From positions 1-42,560 of the forward strand of contig CAZKKV010000002.1 of NCBI GenBank assembly GCA_964553705.1: 42,560 nucleotides of DNA, written 5' to 3'. The position numbers and the translations under genes are program-made. Below the pieces are notes generated by a model. That model was not told where the DNA came from and ran no database searches. It saw nothing but the letters and a program-made list of their open reading frames with translations. Of the stretch, positions 1 through 5,738 are shown piece after piece. Source of the stretch: CAYXNZ01 sp964553705 (GTDB lineage Bacteria; Patescibacteriota; Patescibacteriia; Patescibacteriales; GWC2-42-12). Position 1 is the first letter of the stretch; each line of letters begins with the position of its first letter.

Positions 1-2060
1 TTATAAAAGAAAATTGGTTTAAAATAATAATTGCAGTGTGTTTTTTTCTGGTAATGTATTCAATATTTTATTATTTTATAATTTATATGCCCGTAAGTCA
101 GGAAAACGTTAATAATTCTCAAGTATATCAATTTAATTACGGAGAAAAGGAAGATTTAAACTCAGTTGCTGAAATAGAAGAAACTCTTGAGGAATATGGG
201 GCTAGTGTTTTGCATATTGGAGGTTGGGGTTCTCATGCAATAGAGAAGAGCGCATATTATTTAGATACACATGGTTATTTAATACCCCCAGAAAATTATG
301 TATCAACATTTTTTAATACCCCAGCCGACATTTTAACTGCACAATGTGCTGATGGATTTAAATTAACATCATGTGAGAGTAATTCTAATAATGAAGTTTA
401 TATTGATGAAGAAAATGATGAGTGTCGTATGATTATTGAAAAAAAAATGCAAAATAGACTAAATATAAAATGTTTAAAAAATAATTAATATATGAAAAAA
501 GCAGTCTATTATGCTCGTGTATCTACATCACTTCAAGAAGAGAAAGGAACTATCGAAAGTCAAAAACACGAGTTAAAAAAACAAATTAAAAAGAATGGAG
601 ATGTTTTAGCTGATGAGTATATTGATAATGGTTGGAGTGGGGCAAGACTAGATAGGCCTGAATTAGATAGATTAAGAGATGATTTAAGAACTGATAAATT
701 TGAAGTTGTATATTTTTTAGACGCTGATAGAATTGCGAGAGATTCTAATCATCAAAATATTATCATTGCTGAGTTGTTAAAGTATAACAAAGAGATAATT
801 ATAAAAGGTAAAAATTATATTCATAACCCCGACAATAAGTTTACGTTAACTGTTTTGGGCGCTGTTAATGAGTTAGAAAAAGCAAAAATAGTCGAAAGGA
901 CAATGAGAGGAAAAAGAAGAAAAGCAGAAAGAGGTTTAGTCGTTGGGACGGAAGCTCCTTTTGGTTATACTTATATAAAAAAAACAAAAGAAAAAGAGGG
1001 CGAATATATTATAAATGAAAAAGAATCCGAAATAGTAAAATATATTTTTGATAGTTATTGTAAGACAGATGTAAGTCTTGAAGGAATGGTAGTAAAATTA
1101 AAAGATAACGAGATGAAGCCCCGAAGAGGTAATAGAGTGTGGGCAAGGTCTTCTATTAGACGTGTTTTAATGAACGAAACTTATACTGGTACCACTTATT
1201 ATAATCGGATCGAGAAAGTAGAGATACCAGACAGACCAAATAATTATGCAAAATATTTAAAGACAAGACAAAAGCTGAGAGCAAAGAGTGATTGGATACC
1301 GATTAAAGTTCCGATTACTATTTCAAAAGAATTATATTATGAAGCTCAAAAGAAACTATTAAACAACGGCTCTACCTATAGGGGAGAAAGTCCGTATTTG
1401 TTATCGGGGCTTATGAAGTGCGGTAATTGCGGTTATTCGTATACAGGTGCTAATTACAAGGGTAAACAGTACTATAAGTGCAATAAGAAGAATAAGCGTA
1501 ACAAGTATGATGACGCTGATTGTAGTTTTAAATCGATTAGAGGAATTACTATTGAAAATGCTTTGATGAGGACGGTTGAAGAAAAGGTTTTAAGACCGAG
1601 TGTAATCAAAAAGCATATAGATTTATTAAGCAGTAGCAGTCGTAAAAAAGAGAAGGAATTAAAAAATAAAATAGAATTGTTAGAAAAGAAATATGGCGAA
1701 ATAGAAAAGAAGAGAGAGATGGTCCTTGATTTATATACAGACGAAAAAATTAGTGATAAAAATATTTATATTAATAAAATGAACGAATTAGACGAACAGG
1801 ATTCAAAGATACAAGGCGAAATAGCTGAGTTTAAAACCGAATTAGAAAATTTATCAAATAGGTCTCAAATAAATAAAAGTGTTAGTTATTTTTGCAAATT
1901 AGCTAAAAGAAGACTAGGGAAATTAGACCTCGAAAAGAAGCAACAATTTTTAAAAGTTATCTTCAATAAAATCATATTTTATGGTGATTATGCTGTAGCA
2001 ATCGGCGATATTCCTATATATCCCGAAGCTATGTTAAGCAGAAAACCTGAGCATTGTTTA
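1..2060. mobile_element. Right end of an integrated element with a serine recombinase
   Basis: The stretch from the window edge to about 2060 carries an unknown membrane-anchored gene and a large serine recombinase whose stop codon lies 11 bases inside a metallo-hydrolase ORF that lacks its N-terminus. Large serine recombinases usually sit at the very end of their element next to an attachment site, so the right junction is inferred to be at about 2055-2065. The left end lies outside the window, so size and cargo are unknown. The element reads more A-rich and uses more AAA/AGA codons than the genes to its right. Confidence 0.6.
3..488 (+). CDS. Unknown membrane-anchored protein, 5' end cut by window edge
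   Basis: The reading frame is open from base 3 to the stop at 488, and the upstream codons (IKENWFKIIIA) continue a hydrophobic helix, so the gene very probably starts before the window; a GTG at 36 is only an internal alternative. What is visible is one N-terminal membrane helix (roughly the first 25 visible residues) followed by about 120 polar residues with four cysteines (AQCADGFKLTSC, ECRM, IKC), probably outside the membrane. It lies three bases before the recombinase, so it is cargo or a co-transcribed partner of the element. I do not recognise the family. Confidence 0.55.
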   Translation: MKENWFKIIIAVCFFLVMYSIFYYFIIYMPVSQENVNNSQVYQFNYGEKEDLNSVAEIEETLEEYGASVLHIGGWGSHAIEKSAYYLDTHGYLIPPENYVSTFFNTPADILTAQCADGFKLTSCESNSNNEVYIDEENDECRMIIEKKMQNRLNIKCLKNN

Positions 2061-2075
2061 AACCTTGTTAATTGA
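492..2075 (+). CDS. Large serine recombinase (site-specific integrase)
   Basis: This 527-residue protein has the three parts of large serine recombinases. The N-terminal resolvase domain (about 1-145) carries the YARVSTS motif with Arg9 and the likely nucleophile Ser11, and the DADRIAR segment. The recombinase domain (about 150-290) includes APFGY and the arginine-rich stretch near 210-225. A zinc ribbon follows with Cys310, Cys313, Cys330 and Cys344, then a long Glu/Lys coiled coil (about 380-460). Such enzymes cut attP and attB with a two-base overlap and need a directionality factor for excision; none is visible here. The ATG has no SD. The 3' end overlaps the interrupted metallo-hydrolase, as expected next to an attachment site. 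Both enzyme and folds look intact. Confidence 0.93.
   Translation: MKKAVYYARVSTSLQEEKGTIESQKHELKKQIKKNGDVLADEYIDNGWSGARLDRPELDRLRDDLRTDKFEVVYFLDADRIARDSNHQNIIIAELLKYNKEIIIKGKNYIHNPDNKFTLTVLGAVNELEKAKIVERTMRGKRRKAERGLVVGTEAPFGYTYIKKTKEKEGEYIINEKESEIVKYIFDSYCKTDVSLEGMVVKLKDNEMKPRRGNRVWARSSIRRVLMNETYTGTTYYNRIEKVEIPDRPNNYAKYLKTRQKLRAKSDWIPIKVPITISKELYYEAQKKLLNNGSTYRGESPYLLSGLMKCGNCGYSYTGANYKGKQYYKCNKKNKRNKYDDADCSFKSIRGITIENALMRTVEEKVLRPSVIKKHIDLLSSSSRKKEKELKNKIELLEKKYGEIEKKREMVLDLYTDEKISDKNIYINKMNELDEQDSKIQGEIAEFKTELENLSNRSQINKSVSYFCKLAKRRLGKLDLEKKQQFLKVIFNKIIFYGDYAVAIGDIPIYPEAMLSRKPEHCLNLVN
2050..2070. other. Probable attachment-site junction (attL or attR)
   Basis: A hydrolase frame that should continue upstream meets an in-frame TAA at 2059-2061, and the sequence to the left belongs to the recombinase gene. 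The junction therefore lies at about 2058-2065, around the bases TTTAAACCTTG. The exact core dinucleotide cannot be fixed without the left junction or an uninterrupted relative. Confidence 0.5.
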
Positions 2076-2757
2076 CGGCGGTTCGGATGATGCAGTAGTA
2101 GGGGAGCTGTCAGCAGAATTACCTTTTTGGGACAGAGTGATTGATTTAATGATTCTGACTCATCCACATGATGACCATGTGGCTGGTTTAAATAGTGTTA
2201 TTAGTCGATATACGATTAAAAAAATTATTTACACTGGCGTGATACATGATTCGCCAGATTATTTAGCATGGTTGGAGGCGGTTGAGAACAAAAATATACC
2301 AATGATTATTATTAATCGACCGCAGACTATTATTCTGGGGGACGATTGTCAATTGGAAATAATTTATCCAAGAAAAGATTTATCTGGACAGGAAGTTAGT
2401 AATTTAAACAACAGTTCAATCGCTTTGCGTTTGTTGTATGGTCAAACTGGTTTTTTCCTGTCAGGTGATTTGGAGGCAGAAATAGAACAAGAATTAGTCA
2501 TAAAAGAAGTTATTTCAGAAGCCCAAGTTTTTAAAGCTAATCATCATGGTTCTGATACTTCAAATACACAGGAATTTTTGGAAAGAATTAATCCAGAAAT
2601 AGTGGTCATACAAGTTGGGGCAGATAACGATTTTGGTCATCCGAGTTTAAGGGTTTTGAAGAGATTTGAAAGAATTGGCGCAGAAATTTACAGGAATGAT
2701 TTGGACGGTACAGTTGAAATACACAGCGATGGCGATAAAATTTGGCTGACTGACTAG
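2065..2757 (+). CDS. ComEC/Rec2-type MBL-fold hydrolase, N-terminus lost by insertion
   Basis: The product resembles the secreted or C-terminal metallo-beta-lactamase domain of ComEC and its stand-alone relatives. It has LIDGG at its very start, the metal motif THPHDDH (residues about 31-37), a later FLSGD aspartate, NHHGSDTSN and the FGHPS histidine. Relatives have some 40-60 residues before LIDGG, containing the VGQGD motif; here these are absent and recombinase sequence stands in their place. The TTG at 2065 is only the first possible start in frame and lies inside the recombinase gene, without SD. The gene is therefore best read as the 3' part of a target gene split by the element; excision would restore it. 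Whether this part is translated is unknown. Confidence 0.8.
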   Translation: MLIDGGSDDAVVGELSAELPFWDRVIDLMILTHPHDDHVAGLNSVISRYTIKKIIYTGVIHDSPDYLAWLEAVENKNIPMIIINRPQTIILGDDCQLEIIYPRKDLSGQEVSNLNNSSIALRLLYGQTGFFLSGDLEAEIEQELVIKEVISEAQVFKANHHGSDTSNTQEFLERINPEIVVIQVGADNDFGHPSLRVLKRFERIGAEIYRNDLDGTVEIHSDGDKIWLTD

Positions 2758-2759
2758 GC

Positions 2760-2787
2760 TTGCTTATTTTAATATAAATGATATAAT
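2760..2787 (+). promoter_or_regulatory. Sigma70-type promoter for the response regulator
   Basis: TTGCTT (2760-2765), a 16-base spacer and TATAAT (2782-2787) lie 45 bases before the ATG at 2832. Confidence 0.55.
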
Positions 2788-2831
2788 TTACTTAAGATAC
2801 CTGAACAAAGGTGTTCTATTGTAATAAATTT

Positions 2832-3215
2832 ATGGGTACAATCAAAAAAAAAATATTAGTGGTTGAAGACGACCAGATGATTAGTTCAATGTATAAAACA
2901 AAATTTGAAGCTGATGGCTTTGAAGTAATTATTGCTAGCAATGGGGTTGAAGGATATGAATTTGCGAAAAAGCATAAGCCAGACATTATTATGATGGATA
3001 TAATTTTGCCTCAGCTGGACGGATTTTCTTCTTTAGAAAAAATAAAAAAAGATCCGGAAATCAAAGAAATACCAGTTATTATGTTAACTAATCTGGGCAC
3101 AGAAGAAGACAAGAAAAAGGGAGAAAAATTGGGTGCGATTGGTTATTTAGTAAAAGCTAGATTAACGCCAGCTCAAGTTAGTGTAAAAATAAAAGATCAA
3201 CTTAATAAATCTTAA
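2832..3215 (+). CDS. Receiver-only response regulator (CheY-like)
   Basis: The protein is a single receiver domain of 127 residues with no output domain. The acidic pocket is Glu12-Asp13-Asp14, the phosphorylation site is Asp56 in MMDIILP, the conserved Thr is in MLTNLG and the conserved Lys in LVKAR. It would accept a phosphate from a histidine kinase, but no kinase gene is in the window, so its partner and target are unknown. I chose ATG 2832 (MGTIKKKILVVEDD) over the upstream in-frame GTG at 2811, because the receiver fold starts directly after it. It has its own promoter and is followed by an imperfect hairpin before ndk. Confidence 0.88.
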   Translation: MGTIKKKILVVEDDQMISSMYKTKFEADGFEVIIASNGVEGYEFAKKHKPDIIMMDIILPQLDGFSSLEKIKKDPEIKEIPVIMLTNLGTEEDKKKGEKLGAIGYLVKARLTPAQVSVKIKDQLNKS

Positions 3216-3223
3216 TAATTAAT

Positions 3224-3268
3224 TAGATAATAATCTGCAGATTTATCAAAATGTTTGCAGATTTAAAT
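3224..3268. other. Inverted repeat between response regulator and ndk
   Basis: AATCTGCA and TGCAGATT form an eight-base-pair stem with extra A/T pairs outside it. There is no clear T-run, so it is either a weak terminator or an operator in front of ndk. Confidence 0.35.
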
Positions 3269-3275
3269 TATTAGT

Positions 3276-3887
3276 ATGAATCATCCCAGTAAAGAAAAAA
3301 CTTTAGTTATCATTAAACCAGACGGCGTTCAGCGATCTTTGATTGGCGAAATAATAAAAAGATACGAAAGAAGCGGTTTGAAGATGATTGGGCTAAAAAT
3401 AGTTATACCGACTGAGGAATTGGCTCGACAGCATTACTACGGGGTCGGTGGCGATGAATGGCTAGAAAATGTCGGTAAAAAAGCTAGAGCATCTTATGAA
3501 AAGAAAGGTTTAAAATCGCCTTATAAAACTAACAAGGACAATGGTGAGGCCGTTTTGAAAGCTAATGCTAAATATTTGAGTTCTGGACCAGTGGTGGTTA
3601 TGGTTTGGCAAGGTAATCAGGCAGTAGCTTTGGTTAGAAAAATTACTGGTGGAACAGAGCCTTTGACTTCTGATGTTGGTACTGTTCGAGGGGATTTAAC
3701 ACTTGATTCTTATGCAATCGCTGATATTGATCAGCGAAGCGTTAGAAATTTGATTCATGCTTCTGGCGATACTGAAGAAGCAAAAAAGGAAATGGCAATT
3801 TGGTTTAAAGAAGATGAATTGCTGGAGTATAATCATCTAATTGAAAAAATTCTTTACGATGTTAATCTTGACGGTATTAAAGAATAG
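3276..3887 (+). CDS. ndk: Nucleoside diphosphate kinase, enlarged form
   Basis: This cytosolic enzyme moves the gamma phosphate of ATP to other NDPs through a phosphohistidine. The N-terminus KTLVIIKPDGVQR and the active-site motif RNLIHASGD with His161 identify it. Ordinary bacterial Ndk has about 140-150 residues; this one has 203. The extra length comes from about 25 extra residues between the helix ending RQHYYG and LSSGPVVVMVW (residues about 55-100), and from a longer C-terminus after the FKEDELL segment. Both belong to one uninterrupted frame, so this is a family variant and not a frameshift. No SD is visible. It ends before a gene-poor stretch with attenuators. Confidence 0.93.
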   Translation: MNHPSKEKTLVIIKPDGVQRSLIGEIIKRYERSGLKMIGLKIVIPTEELARQHYYGVGGDEWLENVGKKARASYEKKGLKSPYKTNKDNGEAVLKANAKYLSSGPVVVMVWQGNQAVALVRKITGGTEPLTSDVGTVRGDLTLDSYAIADIDQRSVRNLIHASGDTEEAKKEMAIWFKEDELLEYNHLIEKILYDVNLDGIKE

Positions 3888-3964
3888 TTGTGGAAAAAGT
3901 TAAAAATTAGCGCAATTTATCAGTTTAGTGAAAAAAAATAGCTAATTTTAGGTAAAATTTTATA

Positions 3965-3993
3965 TCTTGATTTTTTTGTCTAAATACTATAGA
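3965..3993 (+). promoter_or_regulatory. Possible promoter of attenuator unit A
   Basis: TCTTGA (3965-3970), 17 bases, then TATAGA (3988-3993). The -35 match is weak, but the position is right for the leader ORF that starts at 4022. Confidence 0.35.
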
Positions 3994-4021
3994 GTTAGAA
4001 TTAGTAAAAATAGTTATATAT

Positions 4022-4129
4022 ATGGAAAAAGCCATGCGAAAAATCTTTACTTCTTTAAAGTCAACCACTATTTTGTTGATTGGGTTGGTTTTAATTGCAG
4101 TAGAATTTCGGGTGGCTAGGATGAGATAA
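4022..4129 (+). CDS. Leader peptide A (hydrophobic, 35 aa)
   Basis: A 35-codon ORF without SD runs from ATG 4022 to TAA 4127. Its middle is hydrophobic (TTILLIGLVLIAV) and codons 30-32 (CGG GTG GCT) contain GGGTGGCT at 4110-4117. These eight bases are perfectly complementary to AGCCACCC at 4151-4158, the 5' arm of the following terminator. A ribosome paused in the hydrophobic run would leave 4110-4117 free to pair and block the terminator; a ribosome reaching the stop would cover it. This is the layout of a classical attenuation leader. It could instead be a small membrane peptide. Confidence 0.5.
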   Translation: MEKAMRKIFTSLKSTTILLIGLVLIAVEFRVARMR

Positions 4130-4181
4130 GAAAAGTTTACATAGCAAAAAAGCCACCCACAACAAAGAAGGGTGGTTTTTT
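4110..4181 (+). terminator. Attenuator A: terminator with competing antiterminator
   Basis: The terminator is CCACCC (4153-4158) with GGGTGG (4170-4175), followed by a run of T to 4181. The competing helix is GGGTGGCT (4110-4117) with AGCCACCC (4151-4158), eight perfect pairs, which is longer than the terminator stem. The two helices share the same 5' arm and exclude each other. Confidence 0.7.
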
Positions 4182-4234
4182 AGTTAGGGGGAAAAGTTTC
4201 TTTTAACAATTAAACTTTTTAAAGGAGGTTATCA

Positions 4235-4441
4235 ATGGACAGAGGCAAGATTGGTATTATACCAGAATTCGGCACTGTAGGTGCTGGATCACCAGGAATG
4301 GCTGTTAGTCCTGTAATAAGAGGACATCGCAAAGCCGAAGTCAAGGTCGAAAAAGAACCTAACTTAGTGGAAGTAGGTTCACAAGATTTTTCTGATTTTG
4401 CCGCGGAGCGAGTACTTCGCATCGCCGGTGACAGAAAGTAA
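4235..4441 (+). CDS. Small unknown protein A (68 aa) behind attenuator A
   Basis: The gene has a strong SD, AAAGGAGG at 4221-4228, six bases before the ATG, unlike most large genes of this window. The 68-residue product starts with a Gly/Pro-rich part (GIIPEFGTVGAGSPG) and continues with charged residues, VKVEKEPNLVEVG and a likely amphipathic helix near the end (FAAERVLRIAG). There is no signal peptide, membrane segment or cysteine. I do not recognise a family. It lies 54 bases behind terminator A, so its transcription probably depends on read-through there. An overlapping minus-strand frame exists but lacks an SD. Confidence 0.65.
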   Translation: MDRGKIGIIPEFGTVGAGSPGMAVSPVIRGHRKAEVKVEKEPNLVEVGSQDFSDFAAERVLRIAGDRK

Positions 4442-4449
4442 AAAAGACT

Positions 4450-4480
4450 AGGGAGAAGGATATTTGCATTTCTTCTCCCT
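4450..4480 (+). other. Hairpin after small gene A
   Basis: AGGGAGAAG (4450-4458) and CTTCTCCCT (4472-4480) form a nine-pair stem. There is no T-run, so it may be an RNA end stabiliser or a weak terminator; transcripts may continue into unit B, for which no promoter was seen. Confidence 0.45.
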
Positions 4481-4504
4481 CCTGCAAAAATTATTATTTT
4501 ATAT

Positions 4505-4585
4505 ATGTTTTTAAGTCAAAGGATAAAATTAATTAGCATTATTACTATTATTAATGGTGCTTTTTGCTATTCCTTGAAGACATAA
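4505..4585 (+). CDS. Leader peptide B (Ile-rich, 26 aa)
   Basis: This ORF of 26 codons has no SD. Codons 10-16 read Ile-Ser-Ile-Ile-Thr-Ile-Ile, five isoleucines in seven. Codons 23-26 (TCC TTG AAG ACA) hold CCTTGAAGAC at 4572-4581, which pairs with GTCTTCAAAGG of the following terminator. The arrangement matches units A, C and D. An isoleucine-sensing leader is the obvious reading but is an inference. Confidence 0.5.
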   Translation: MFLSQRIKLISIITIINGAFCYSLKT

Positions 4586-4640
4586 ATAAACTAGTAATAA
4601 AAAATTAAAAAACCGTCTTCAAAGGAAGACGGTTTTTTTA
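4572..4640 (+). terminator. Attenuator B: terminator with competing antiterminator
   Basis: The terminator stem is perfect: AACCGTCTTC (4611-4620), loop AAAG-like, GAAGACGGTT (4625-4634), then T to 4639. The competing helix pairs TTGAAGAC (4574-4581) with GTCTTCAA (4615-4622), eight pairs, extended by CC/GG across one bulged A. The upstream segment lies in the last codons of leader B. Confidence 0.7.
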
Positions 4641-4689
4641 AATAGTTCTTTAAAAATAATTTAAGCTCAAAGGAAGGAGGGATGGTAGC

Positions 4690-4965
4690 ATGTTAACAGG
4701 ACAAATAACGCACGGGGAAAAGTTTCGCAGCACAGAGGATTTGCAAGCACTCTTGGCGGATAGCGAGGCAGTAGTCGTTTATGGTCAAAATGGTGGCATT
4801 GTTGTTCATGGCAATCCAAACAATCCAGCCAGCTTAATTGGCTGGGAATTATTAAAAAAACAGCTGGAAGGTGCATTTTATCTTGATGAAAAAGGGGCTG
4901 CCTTAGTGTCAAAAACAAGAATGCATTTTAGAAGAAATGGGTACAGAAAAGAATATCCACTCTAA
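4690..4965 (+). CDS. Small unknown protein B (91 aa) behind attenuator B
   Basis: The ATG at 4690 follows the SD AAGGAGGG (4675-4682 region). The 91-residue product is soluble. Its first half looks like a small alpha/beta fold: a helix with TEDLQALLADSE, a strand VVVYGQNGG and another strand IVVHGNPNNPA. The second half is helical (LIGWELLKKQLEG) and ends in a basic tail (RMHFRRNGYRKEY). I do not recognise the family. It sits about 50 bases behind terminator B and is followed by its own terminator. A minus-strand frame over the same bases is a shadow. Confidence 0.65.
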   Translation: MLTGQITHGEKFRSTEDLQALLADSEAVVVYGQNGGIVVHGNPNNPASLIGWELLKKQLEGAFYLDEKGAALVSKTRMHFRRNGYRKEYPL

Positions 4966-4980
4966 GTAATTCAAAAAAAT

Positions 4981-5015
4981 AAATGGGTTCTAAATAAGAG
5001 AGCCCATTTAATTTT
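4981..5015 (+). terminator. Terminator after small gene B
   Basis: AAATGGGTTCT (4981-4991) pairs with AGAGCCCATTT (4999-5009), eleven pairs with one G-T, followed by AATTTTGT. Confidence 0.65.
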
Positions 5016-5030
5016 GTCTAAAAAATATGT

Positions 5031-5059
5031 TTGACAAAAAAGATAGATCAAGATAAGAT
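5031..5059 (+). promoter_or_regulatory. Strong promoter of attenuator unit C
   Basis: TTGACA (5031-5036), exactly 17 bases, TAAGAT (5054-5059). The leader ORF begins 13 bases further on, so the leader transcript is nearly leaderless. Confidence 0.75.
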
Positions 5060-5071
5060 GTTAATAAGTTT

Positions 5072-5161
5072 ATGAAACAAGCTATTTGGAAAAATTTATT
5101 GTTATGCTTATTGCTTTTGTTACTACCTAAAAGGGTGGCTTGTTTTCATACAAAAATGTAG
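5072..5161 (+). CDS. Leader peptide C (Leu-run, 29 aa)
   Basis: A 29-codon ORF without SD. Codons 9-18 (5096-5125) are Leu-Leu-Leu-Cys-Leu-Leu-Leu-Leu-Leu-Leu, nine leucines in ten, using TTA, TTG, CTT and CTA. The next codons (AGG GTG GCT TGT TTT CAT) contain GGGTGG and TTTTCAT, both complementary to the 5' part of the following terminator. This strongly resembles the leader peptides of leucine operons, but the downstream gene is not a biosynthetic one. A hydrophobic membrane peptide is the alternative. Confidence 0.6.
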   Translation: MKQAIWKNLLLCLLLLLLPKRVACFHTKM

Positions 5162-5216
5162 ATAAAAAAAATTATATAGAAATAGATGAAAATACCACCC
5201 GAACGGGTGGTTTTTT
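5133..5216 (+). terminator. Attenuator C: terminator with long competing antiterminator
   Basis: The terminator is ACCACCC (5194-5200), loop GAAC, GGGTGGT (5205-5211) and six T. The competing structure pairs GGGTGG (5133-5138) with CCACCC (5195-5200) and TTTTCAT (5143-5149) with ATGAAAA (5186-5192), 13 pairs separated by a small internal loop. Two-block complementarity of this kind is unlikely by chance. Confidence 0.8.
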
Positions 5217-5265
5217 GTATATTAGCGTTCTTTTTAAAAAATATTGAGAAAAAAAGGAGGGTGTT

Positions 5266-5433
5266 ATGTGCGGTAATGGGTGTGTTGAAGTCATGGAAGA
5301 TGGCAGTGATCTTCAGAAAAAAAATTTTAGCCCACCAAAGGAATTAAATAAAGATCAGGGGGGCGACAGAGAGAGAAAAAAGCGAGCATATGATCCTGAA
5401 ATTCAGGGCCTTAATTTCATCGGGAATCGGTGA
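5266..5433 (+). CDS. Small unknown protein C (55 aa) behind attenuator C
   Basis: ATG 5266 follows AAAGGAGGGT (5255-5263). The product starts MCGNGCVEV with two close cysteines, then is polar and strongly charged (DRERKKRAYDPE) and probably disordered, ending FIGNR. No membrane segment is seen. I do not recognise a family. Its start region (AGGAGGGT-n-ATGTGCGG) is almost the same as that of small gene D, so the two may share an origin or a common translation signal. It lies 50 bases behind terminator C and is closed by a hairpin at 5452-5474. Confidence 0.6.
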   Translation: MCGNGCVEVMEDGSDLQKKNFSPPKELNKDQGGDRERKKRAYDPEIQGLNFIGNR

Positions 5434-5451
5434 GGTTTTGGTAAAAGCTAT

Positions 5452-5479
5452 AAGGAGATCTAATCGATCTCCTTGTTTT
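5452..5479 (+). terminator. Terminator after small gene C
   Basis: AAGGAGATC (5452-5460) and GATCTCCTT (5466-5474) form nine pairs with a five-base loop, followed by GTTTTC. Confidence 0.65.
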
Positions 5480-5487
5480 CATTTTTC

Positions 5488-5515
5488 TTGCTTTTTTCTG
5501 TGAATTTGTTATAAT
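5488..5515 (+). promoter_or_regulatory. Promoter of attenuator unit D (extended -10)
   Basis: TTGCTT (5488-5493), 16 bases, TATAAT (5510-5515), with TG one base upstream of the -10. Leader D starts 36 bases later. Confidence 0.7.
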
Positions 5516-5550
5516 TATCCACAGGTAGGTAAACTATCTATTTTTAAAAT

Positions 5551-5649
5551 ATGTTAATTAAAACAATACAAAAAACTTATTCCTATTTTTGGTTTTACTT
5601 TAACCCGTTCAGGGGATTGATTTTTTGTGGTGTTTTGACTAATATCTAA
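5551..5649 (+). CDS. Leader peptide D (aromatic-rich, 32 aa)
   Basis: A 32-codon ORF without SD. Codons 10-20 read Tyr-Ser-Tyr-Phe-Trp-Phe-Tyr-Phe-Asn-Pro-Phe, eight aromatic residues in eleven. Codons 21-24 (AGG GGA TTG ATT) directly afterwards form the segment that can pair with the terminator's 5' arm. A second small hairpin (TGGTGTT 5628-5634 with AACACCA 5654-5660) spans the stop codon. The peptide looks designed to slow or stop a ribosome short of aromatic aminoacyl-tRNAs. Confidence 0.55.
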   Translation: MLIKTIQKTYSYFWFYFNPFRGLIFCGVLTNI

Positions 5650-5703
5650 GTTTAACACCATTAGGGAAAACAAACCGGCCCCTCGTTCAGGGGGTCGGTT
5701 TTA
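5611..5703 (+). terminator. Attenuator D: terminator with competing antiterminator
   Basis: The terminator is AACCGGCCCC (5673-5682) with GGGGTCGGTT (5691-5700), ten pairs with one G-T, then TTATTTT. AGGGGATTGATT (5611-5622) can pair with AACCGGCCCCT (5673-5683) with one bulge and one mismatch. The upstream segment is a near copy of the terminator loop plus 3' arm (GTTCAGGGG in both), as in the other units. The competitor is weaker here than in A-C. Confidence 0.6.
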
Positions 5704-5738
5704 TTTTGTTCTTTTTAATAAAATTTAGGAGGGTAATT

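Noticed and set aside
492..2075. Recoding (UGA as Gly) as in Gracilibacteria
   Set aside because: Long genes have no internal TGA and several genes end in TGA, so the standard bacterial code fits.
4219..4422. Minus-strand ORF (67 aa) opposite small gene A
   Set aside because: It has no SD, ends within a noncoding leader and is exactly opposite a gene with a strong SD; a shadow frame.
4667..4918. Minus-strand ORF (83 aa) opposite small gene B
   Set aside because: No ribosome site, Cys/His/Leu-rich composition typical of antisense frames, and opposite to the better supported plus-strand gene.
4022..5649. Leader ORFs as type I toxin peptides
   Set aside because: Hydrophobic character would fit, but no antisense RNA promoter was seen and the pairing with the terminators explains the sequence better; kept only as an alternative.
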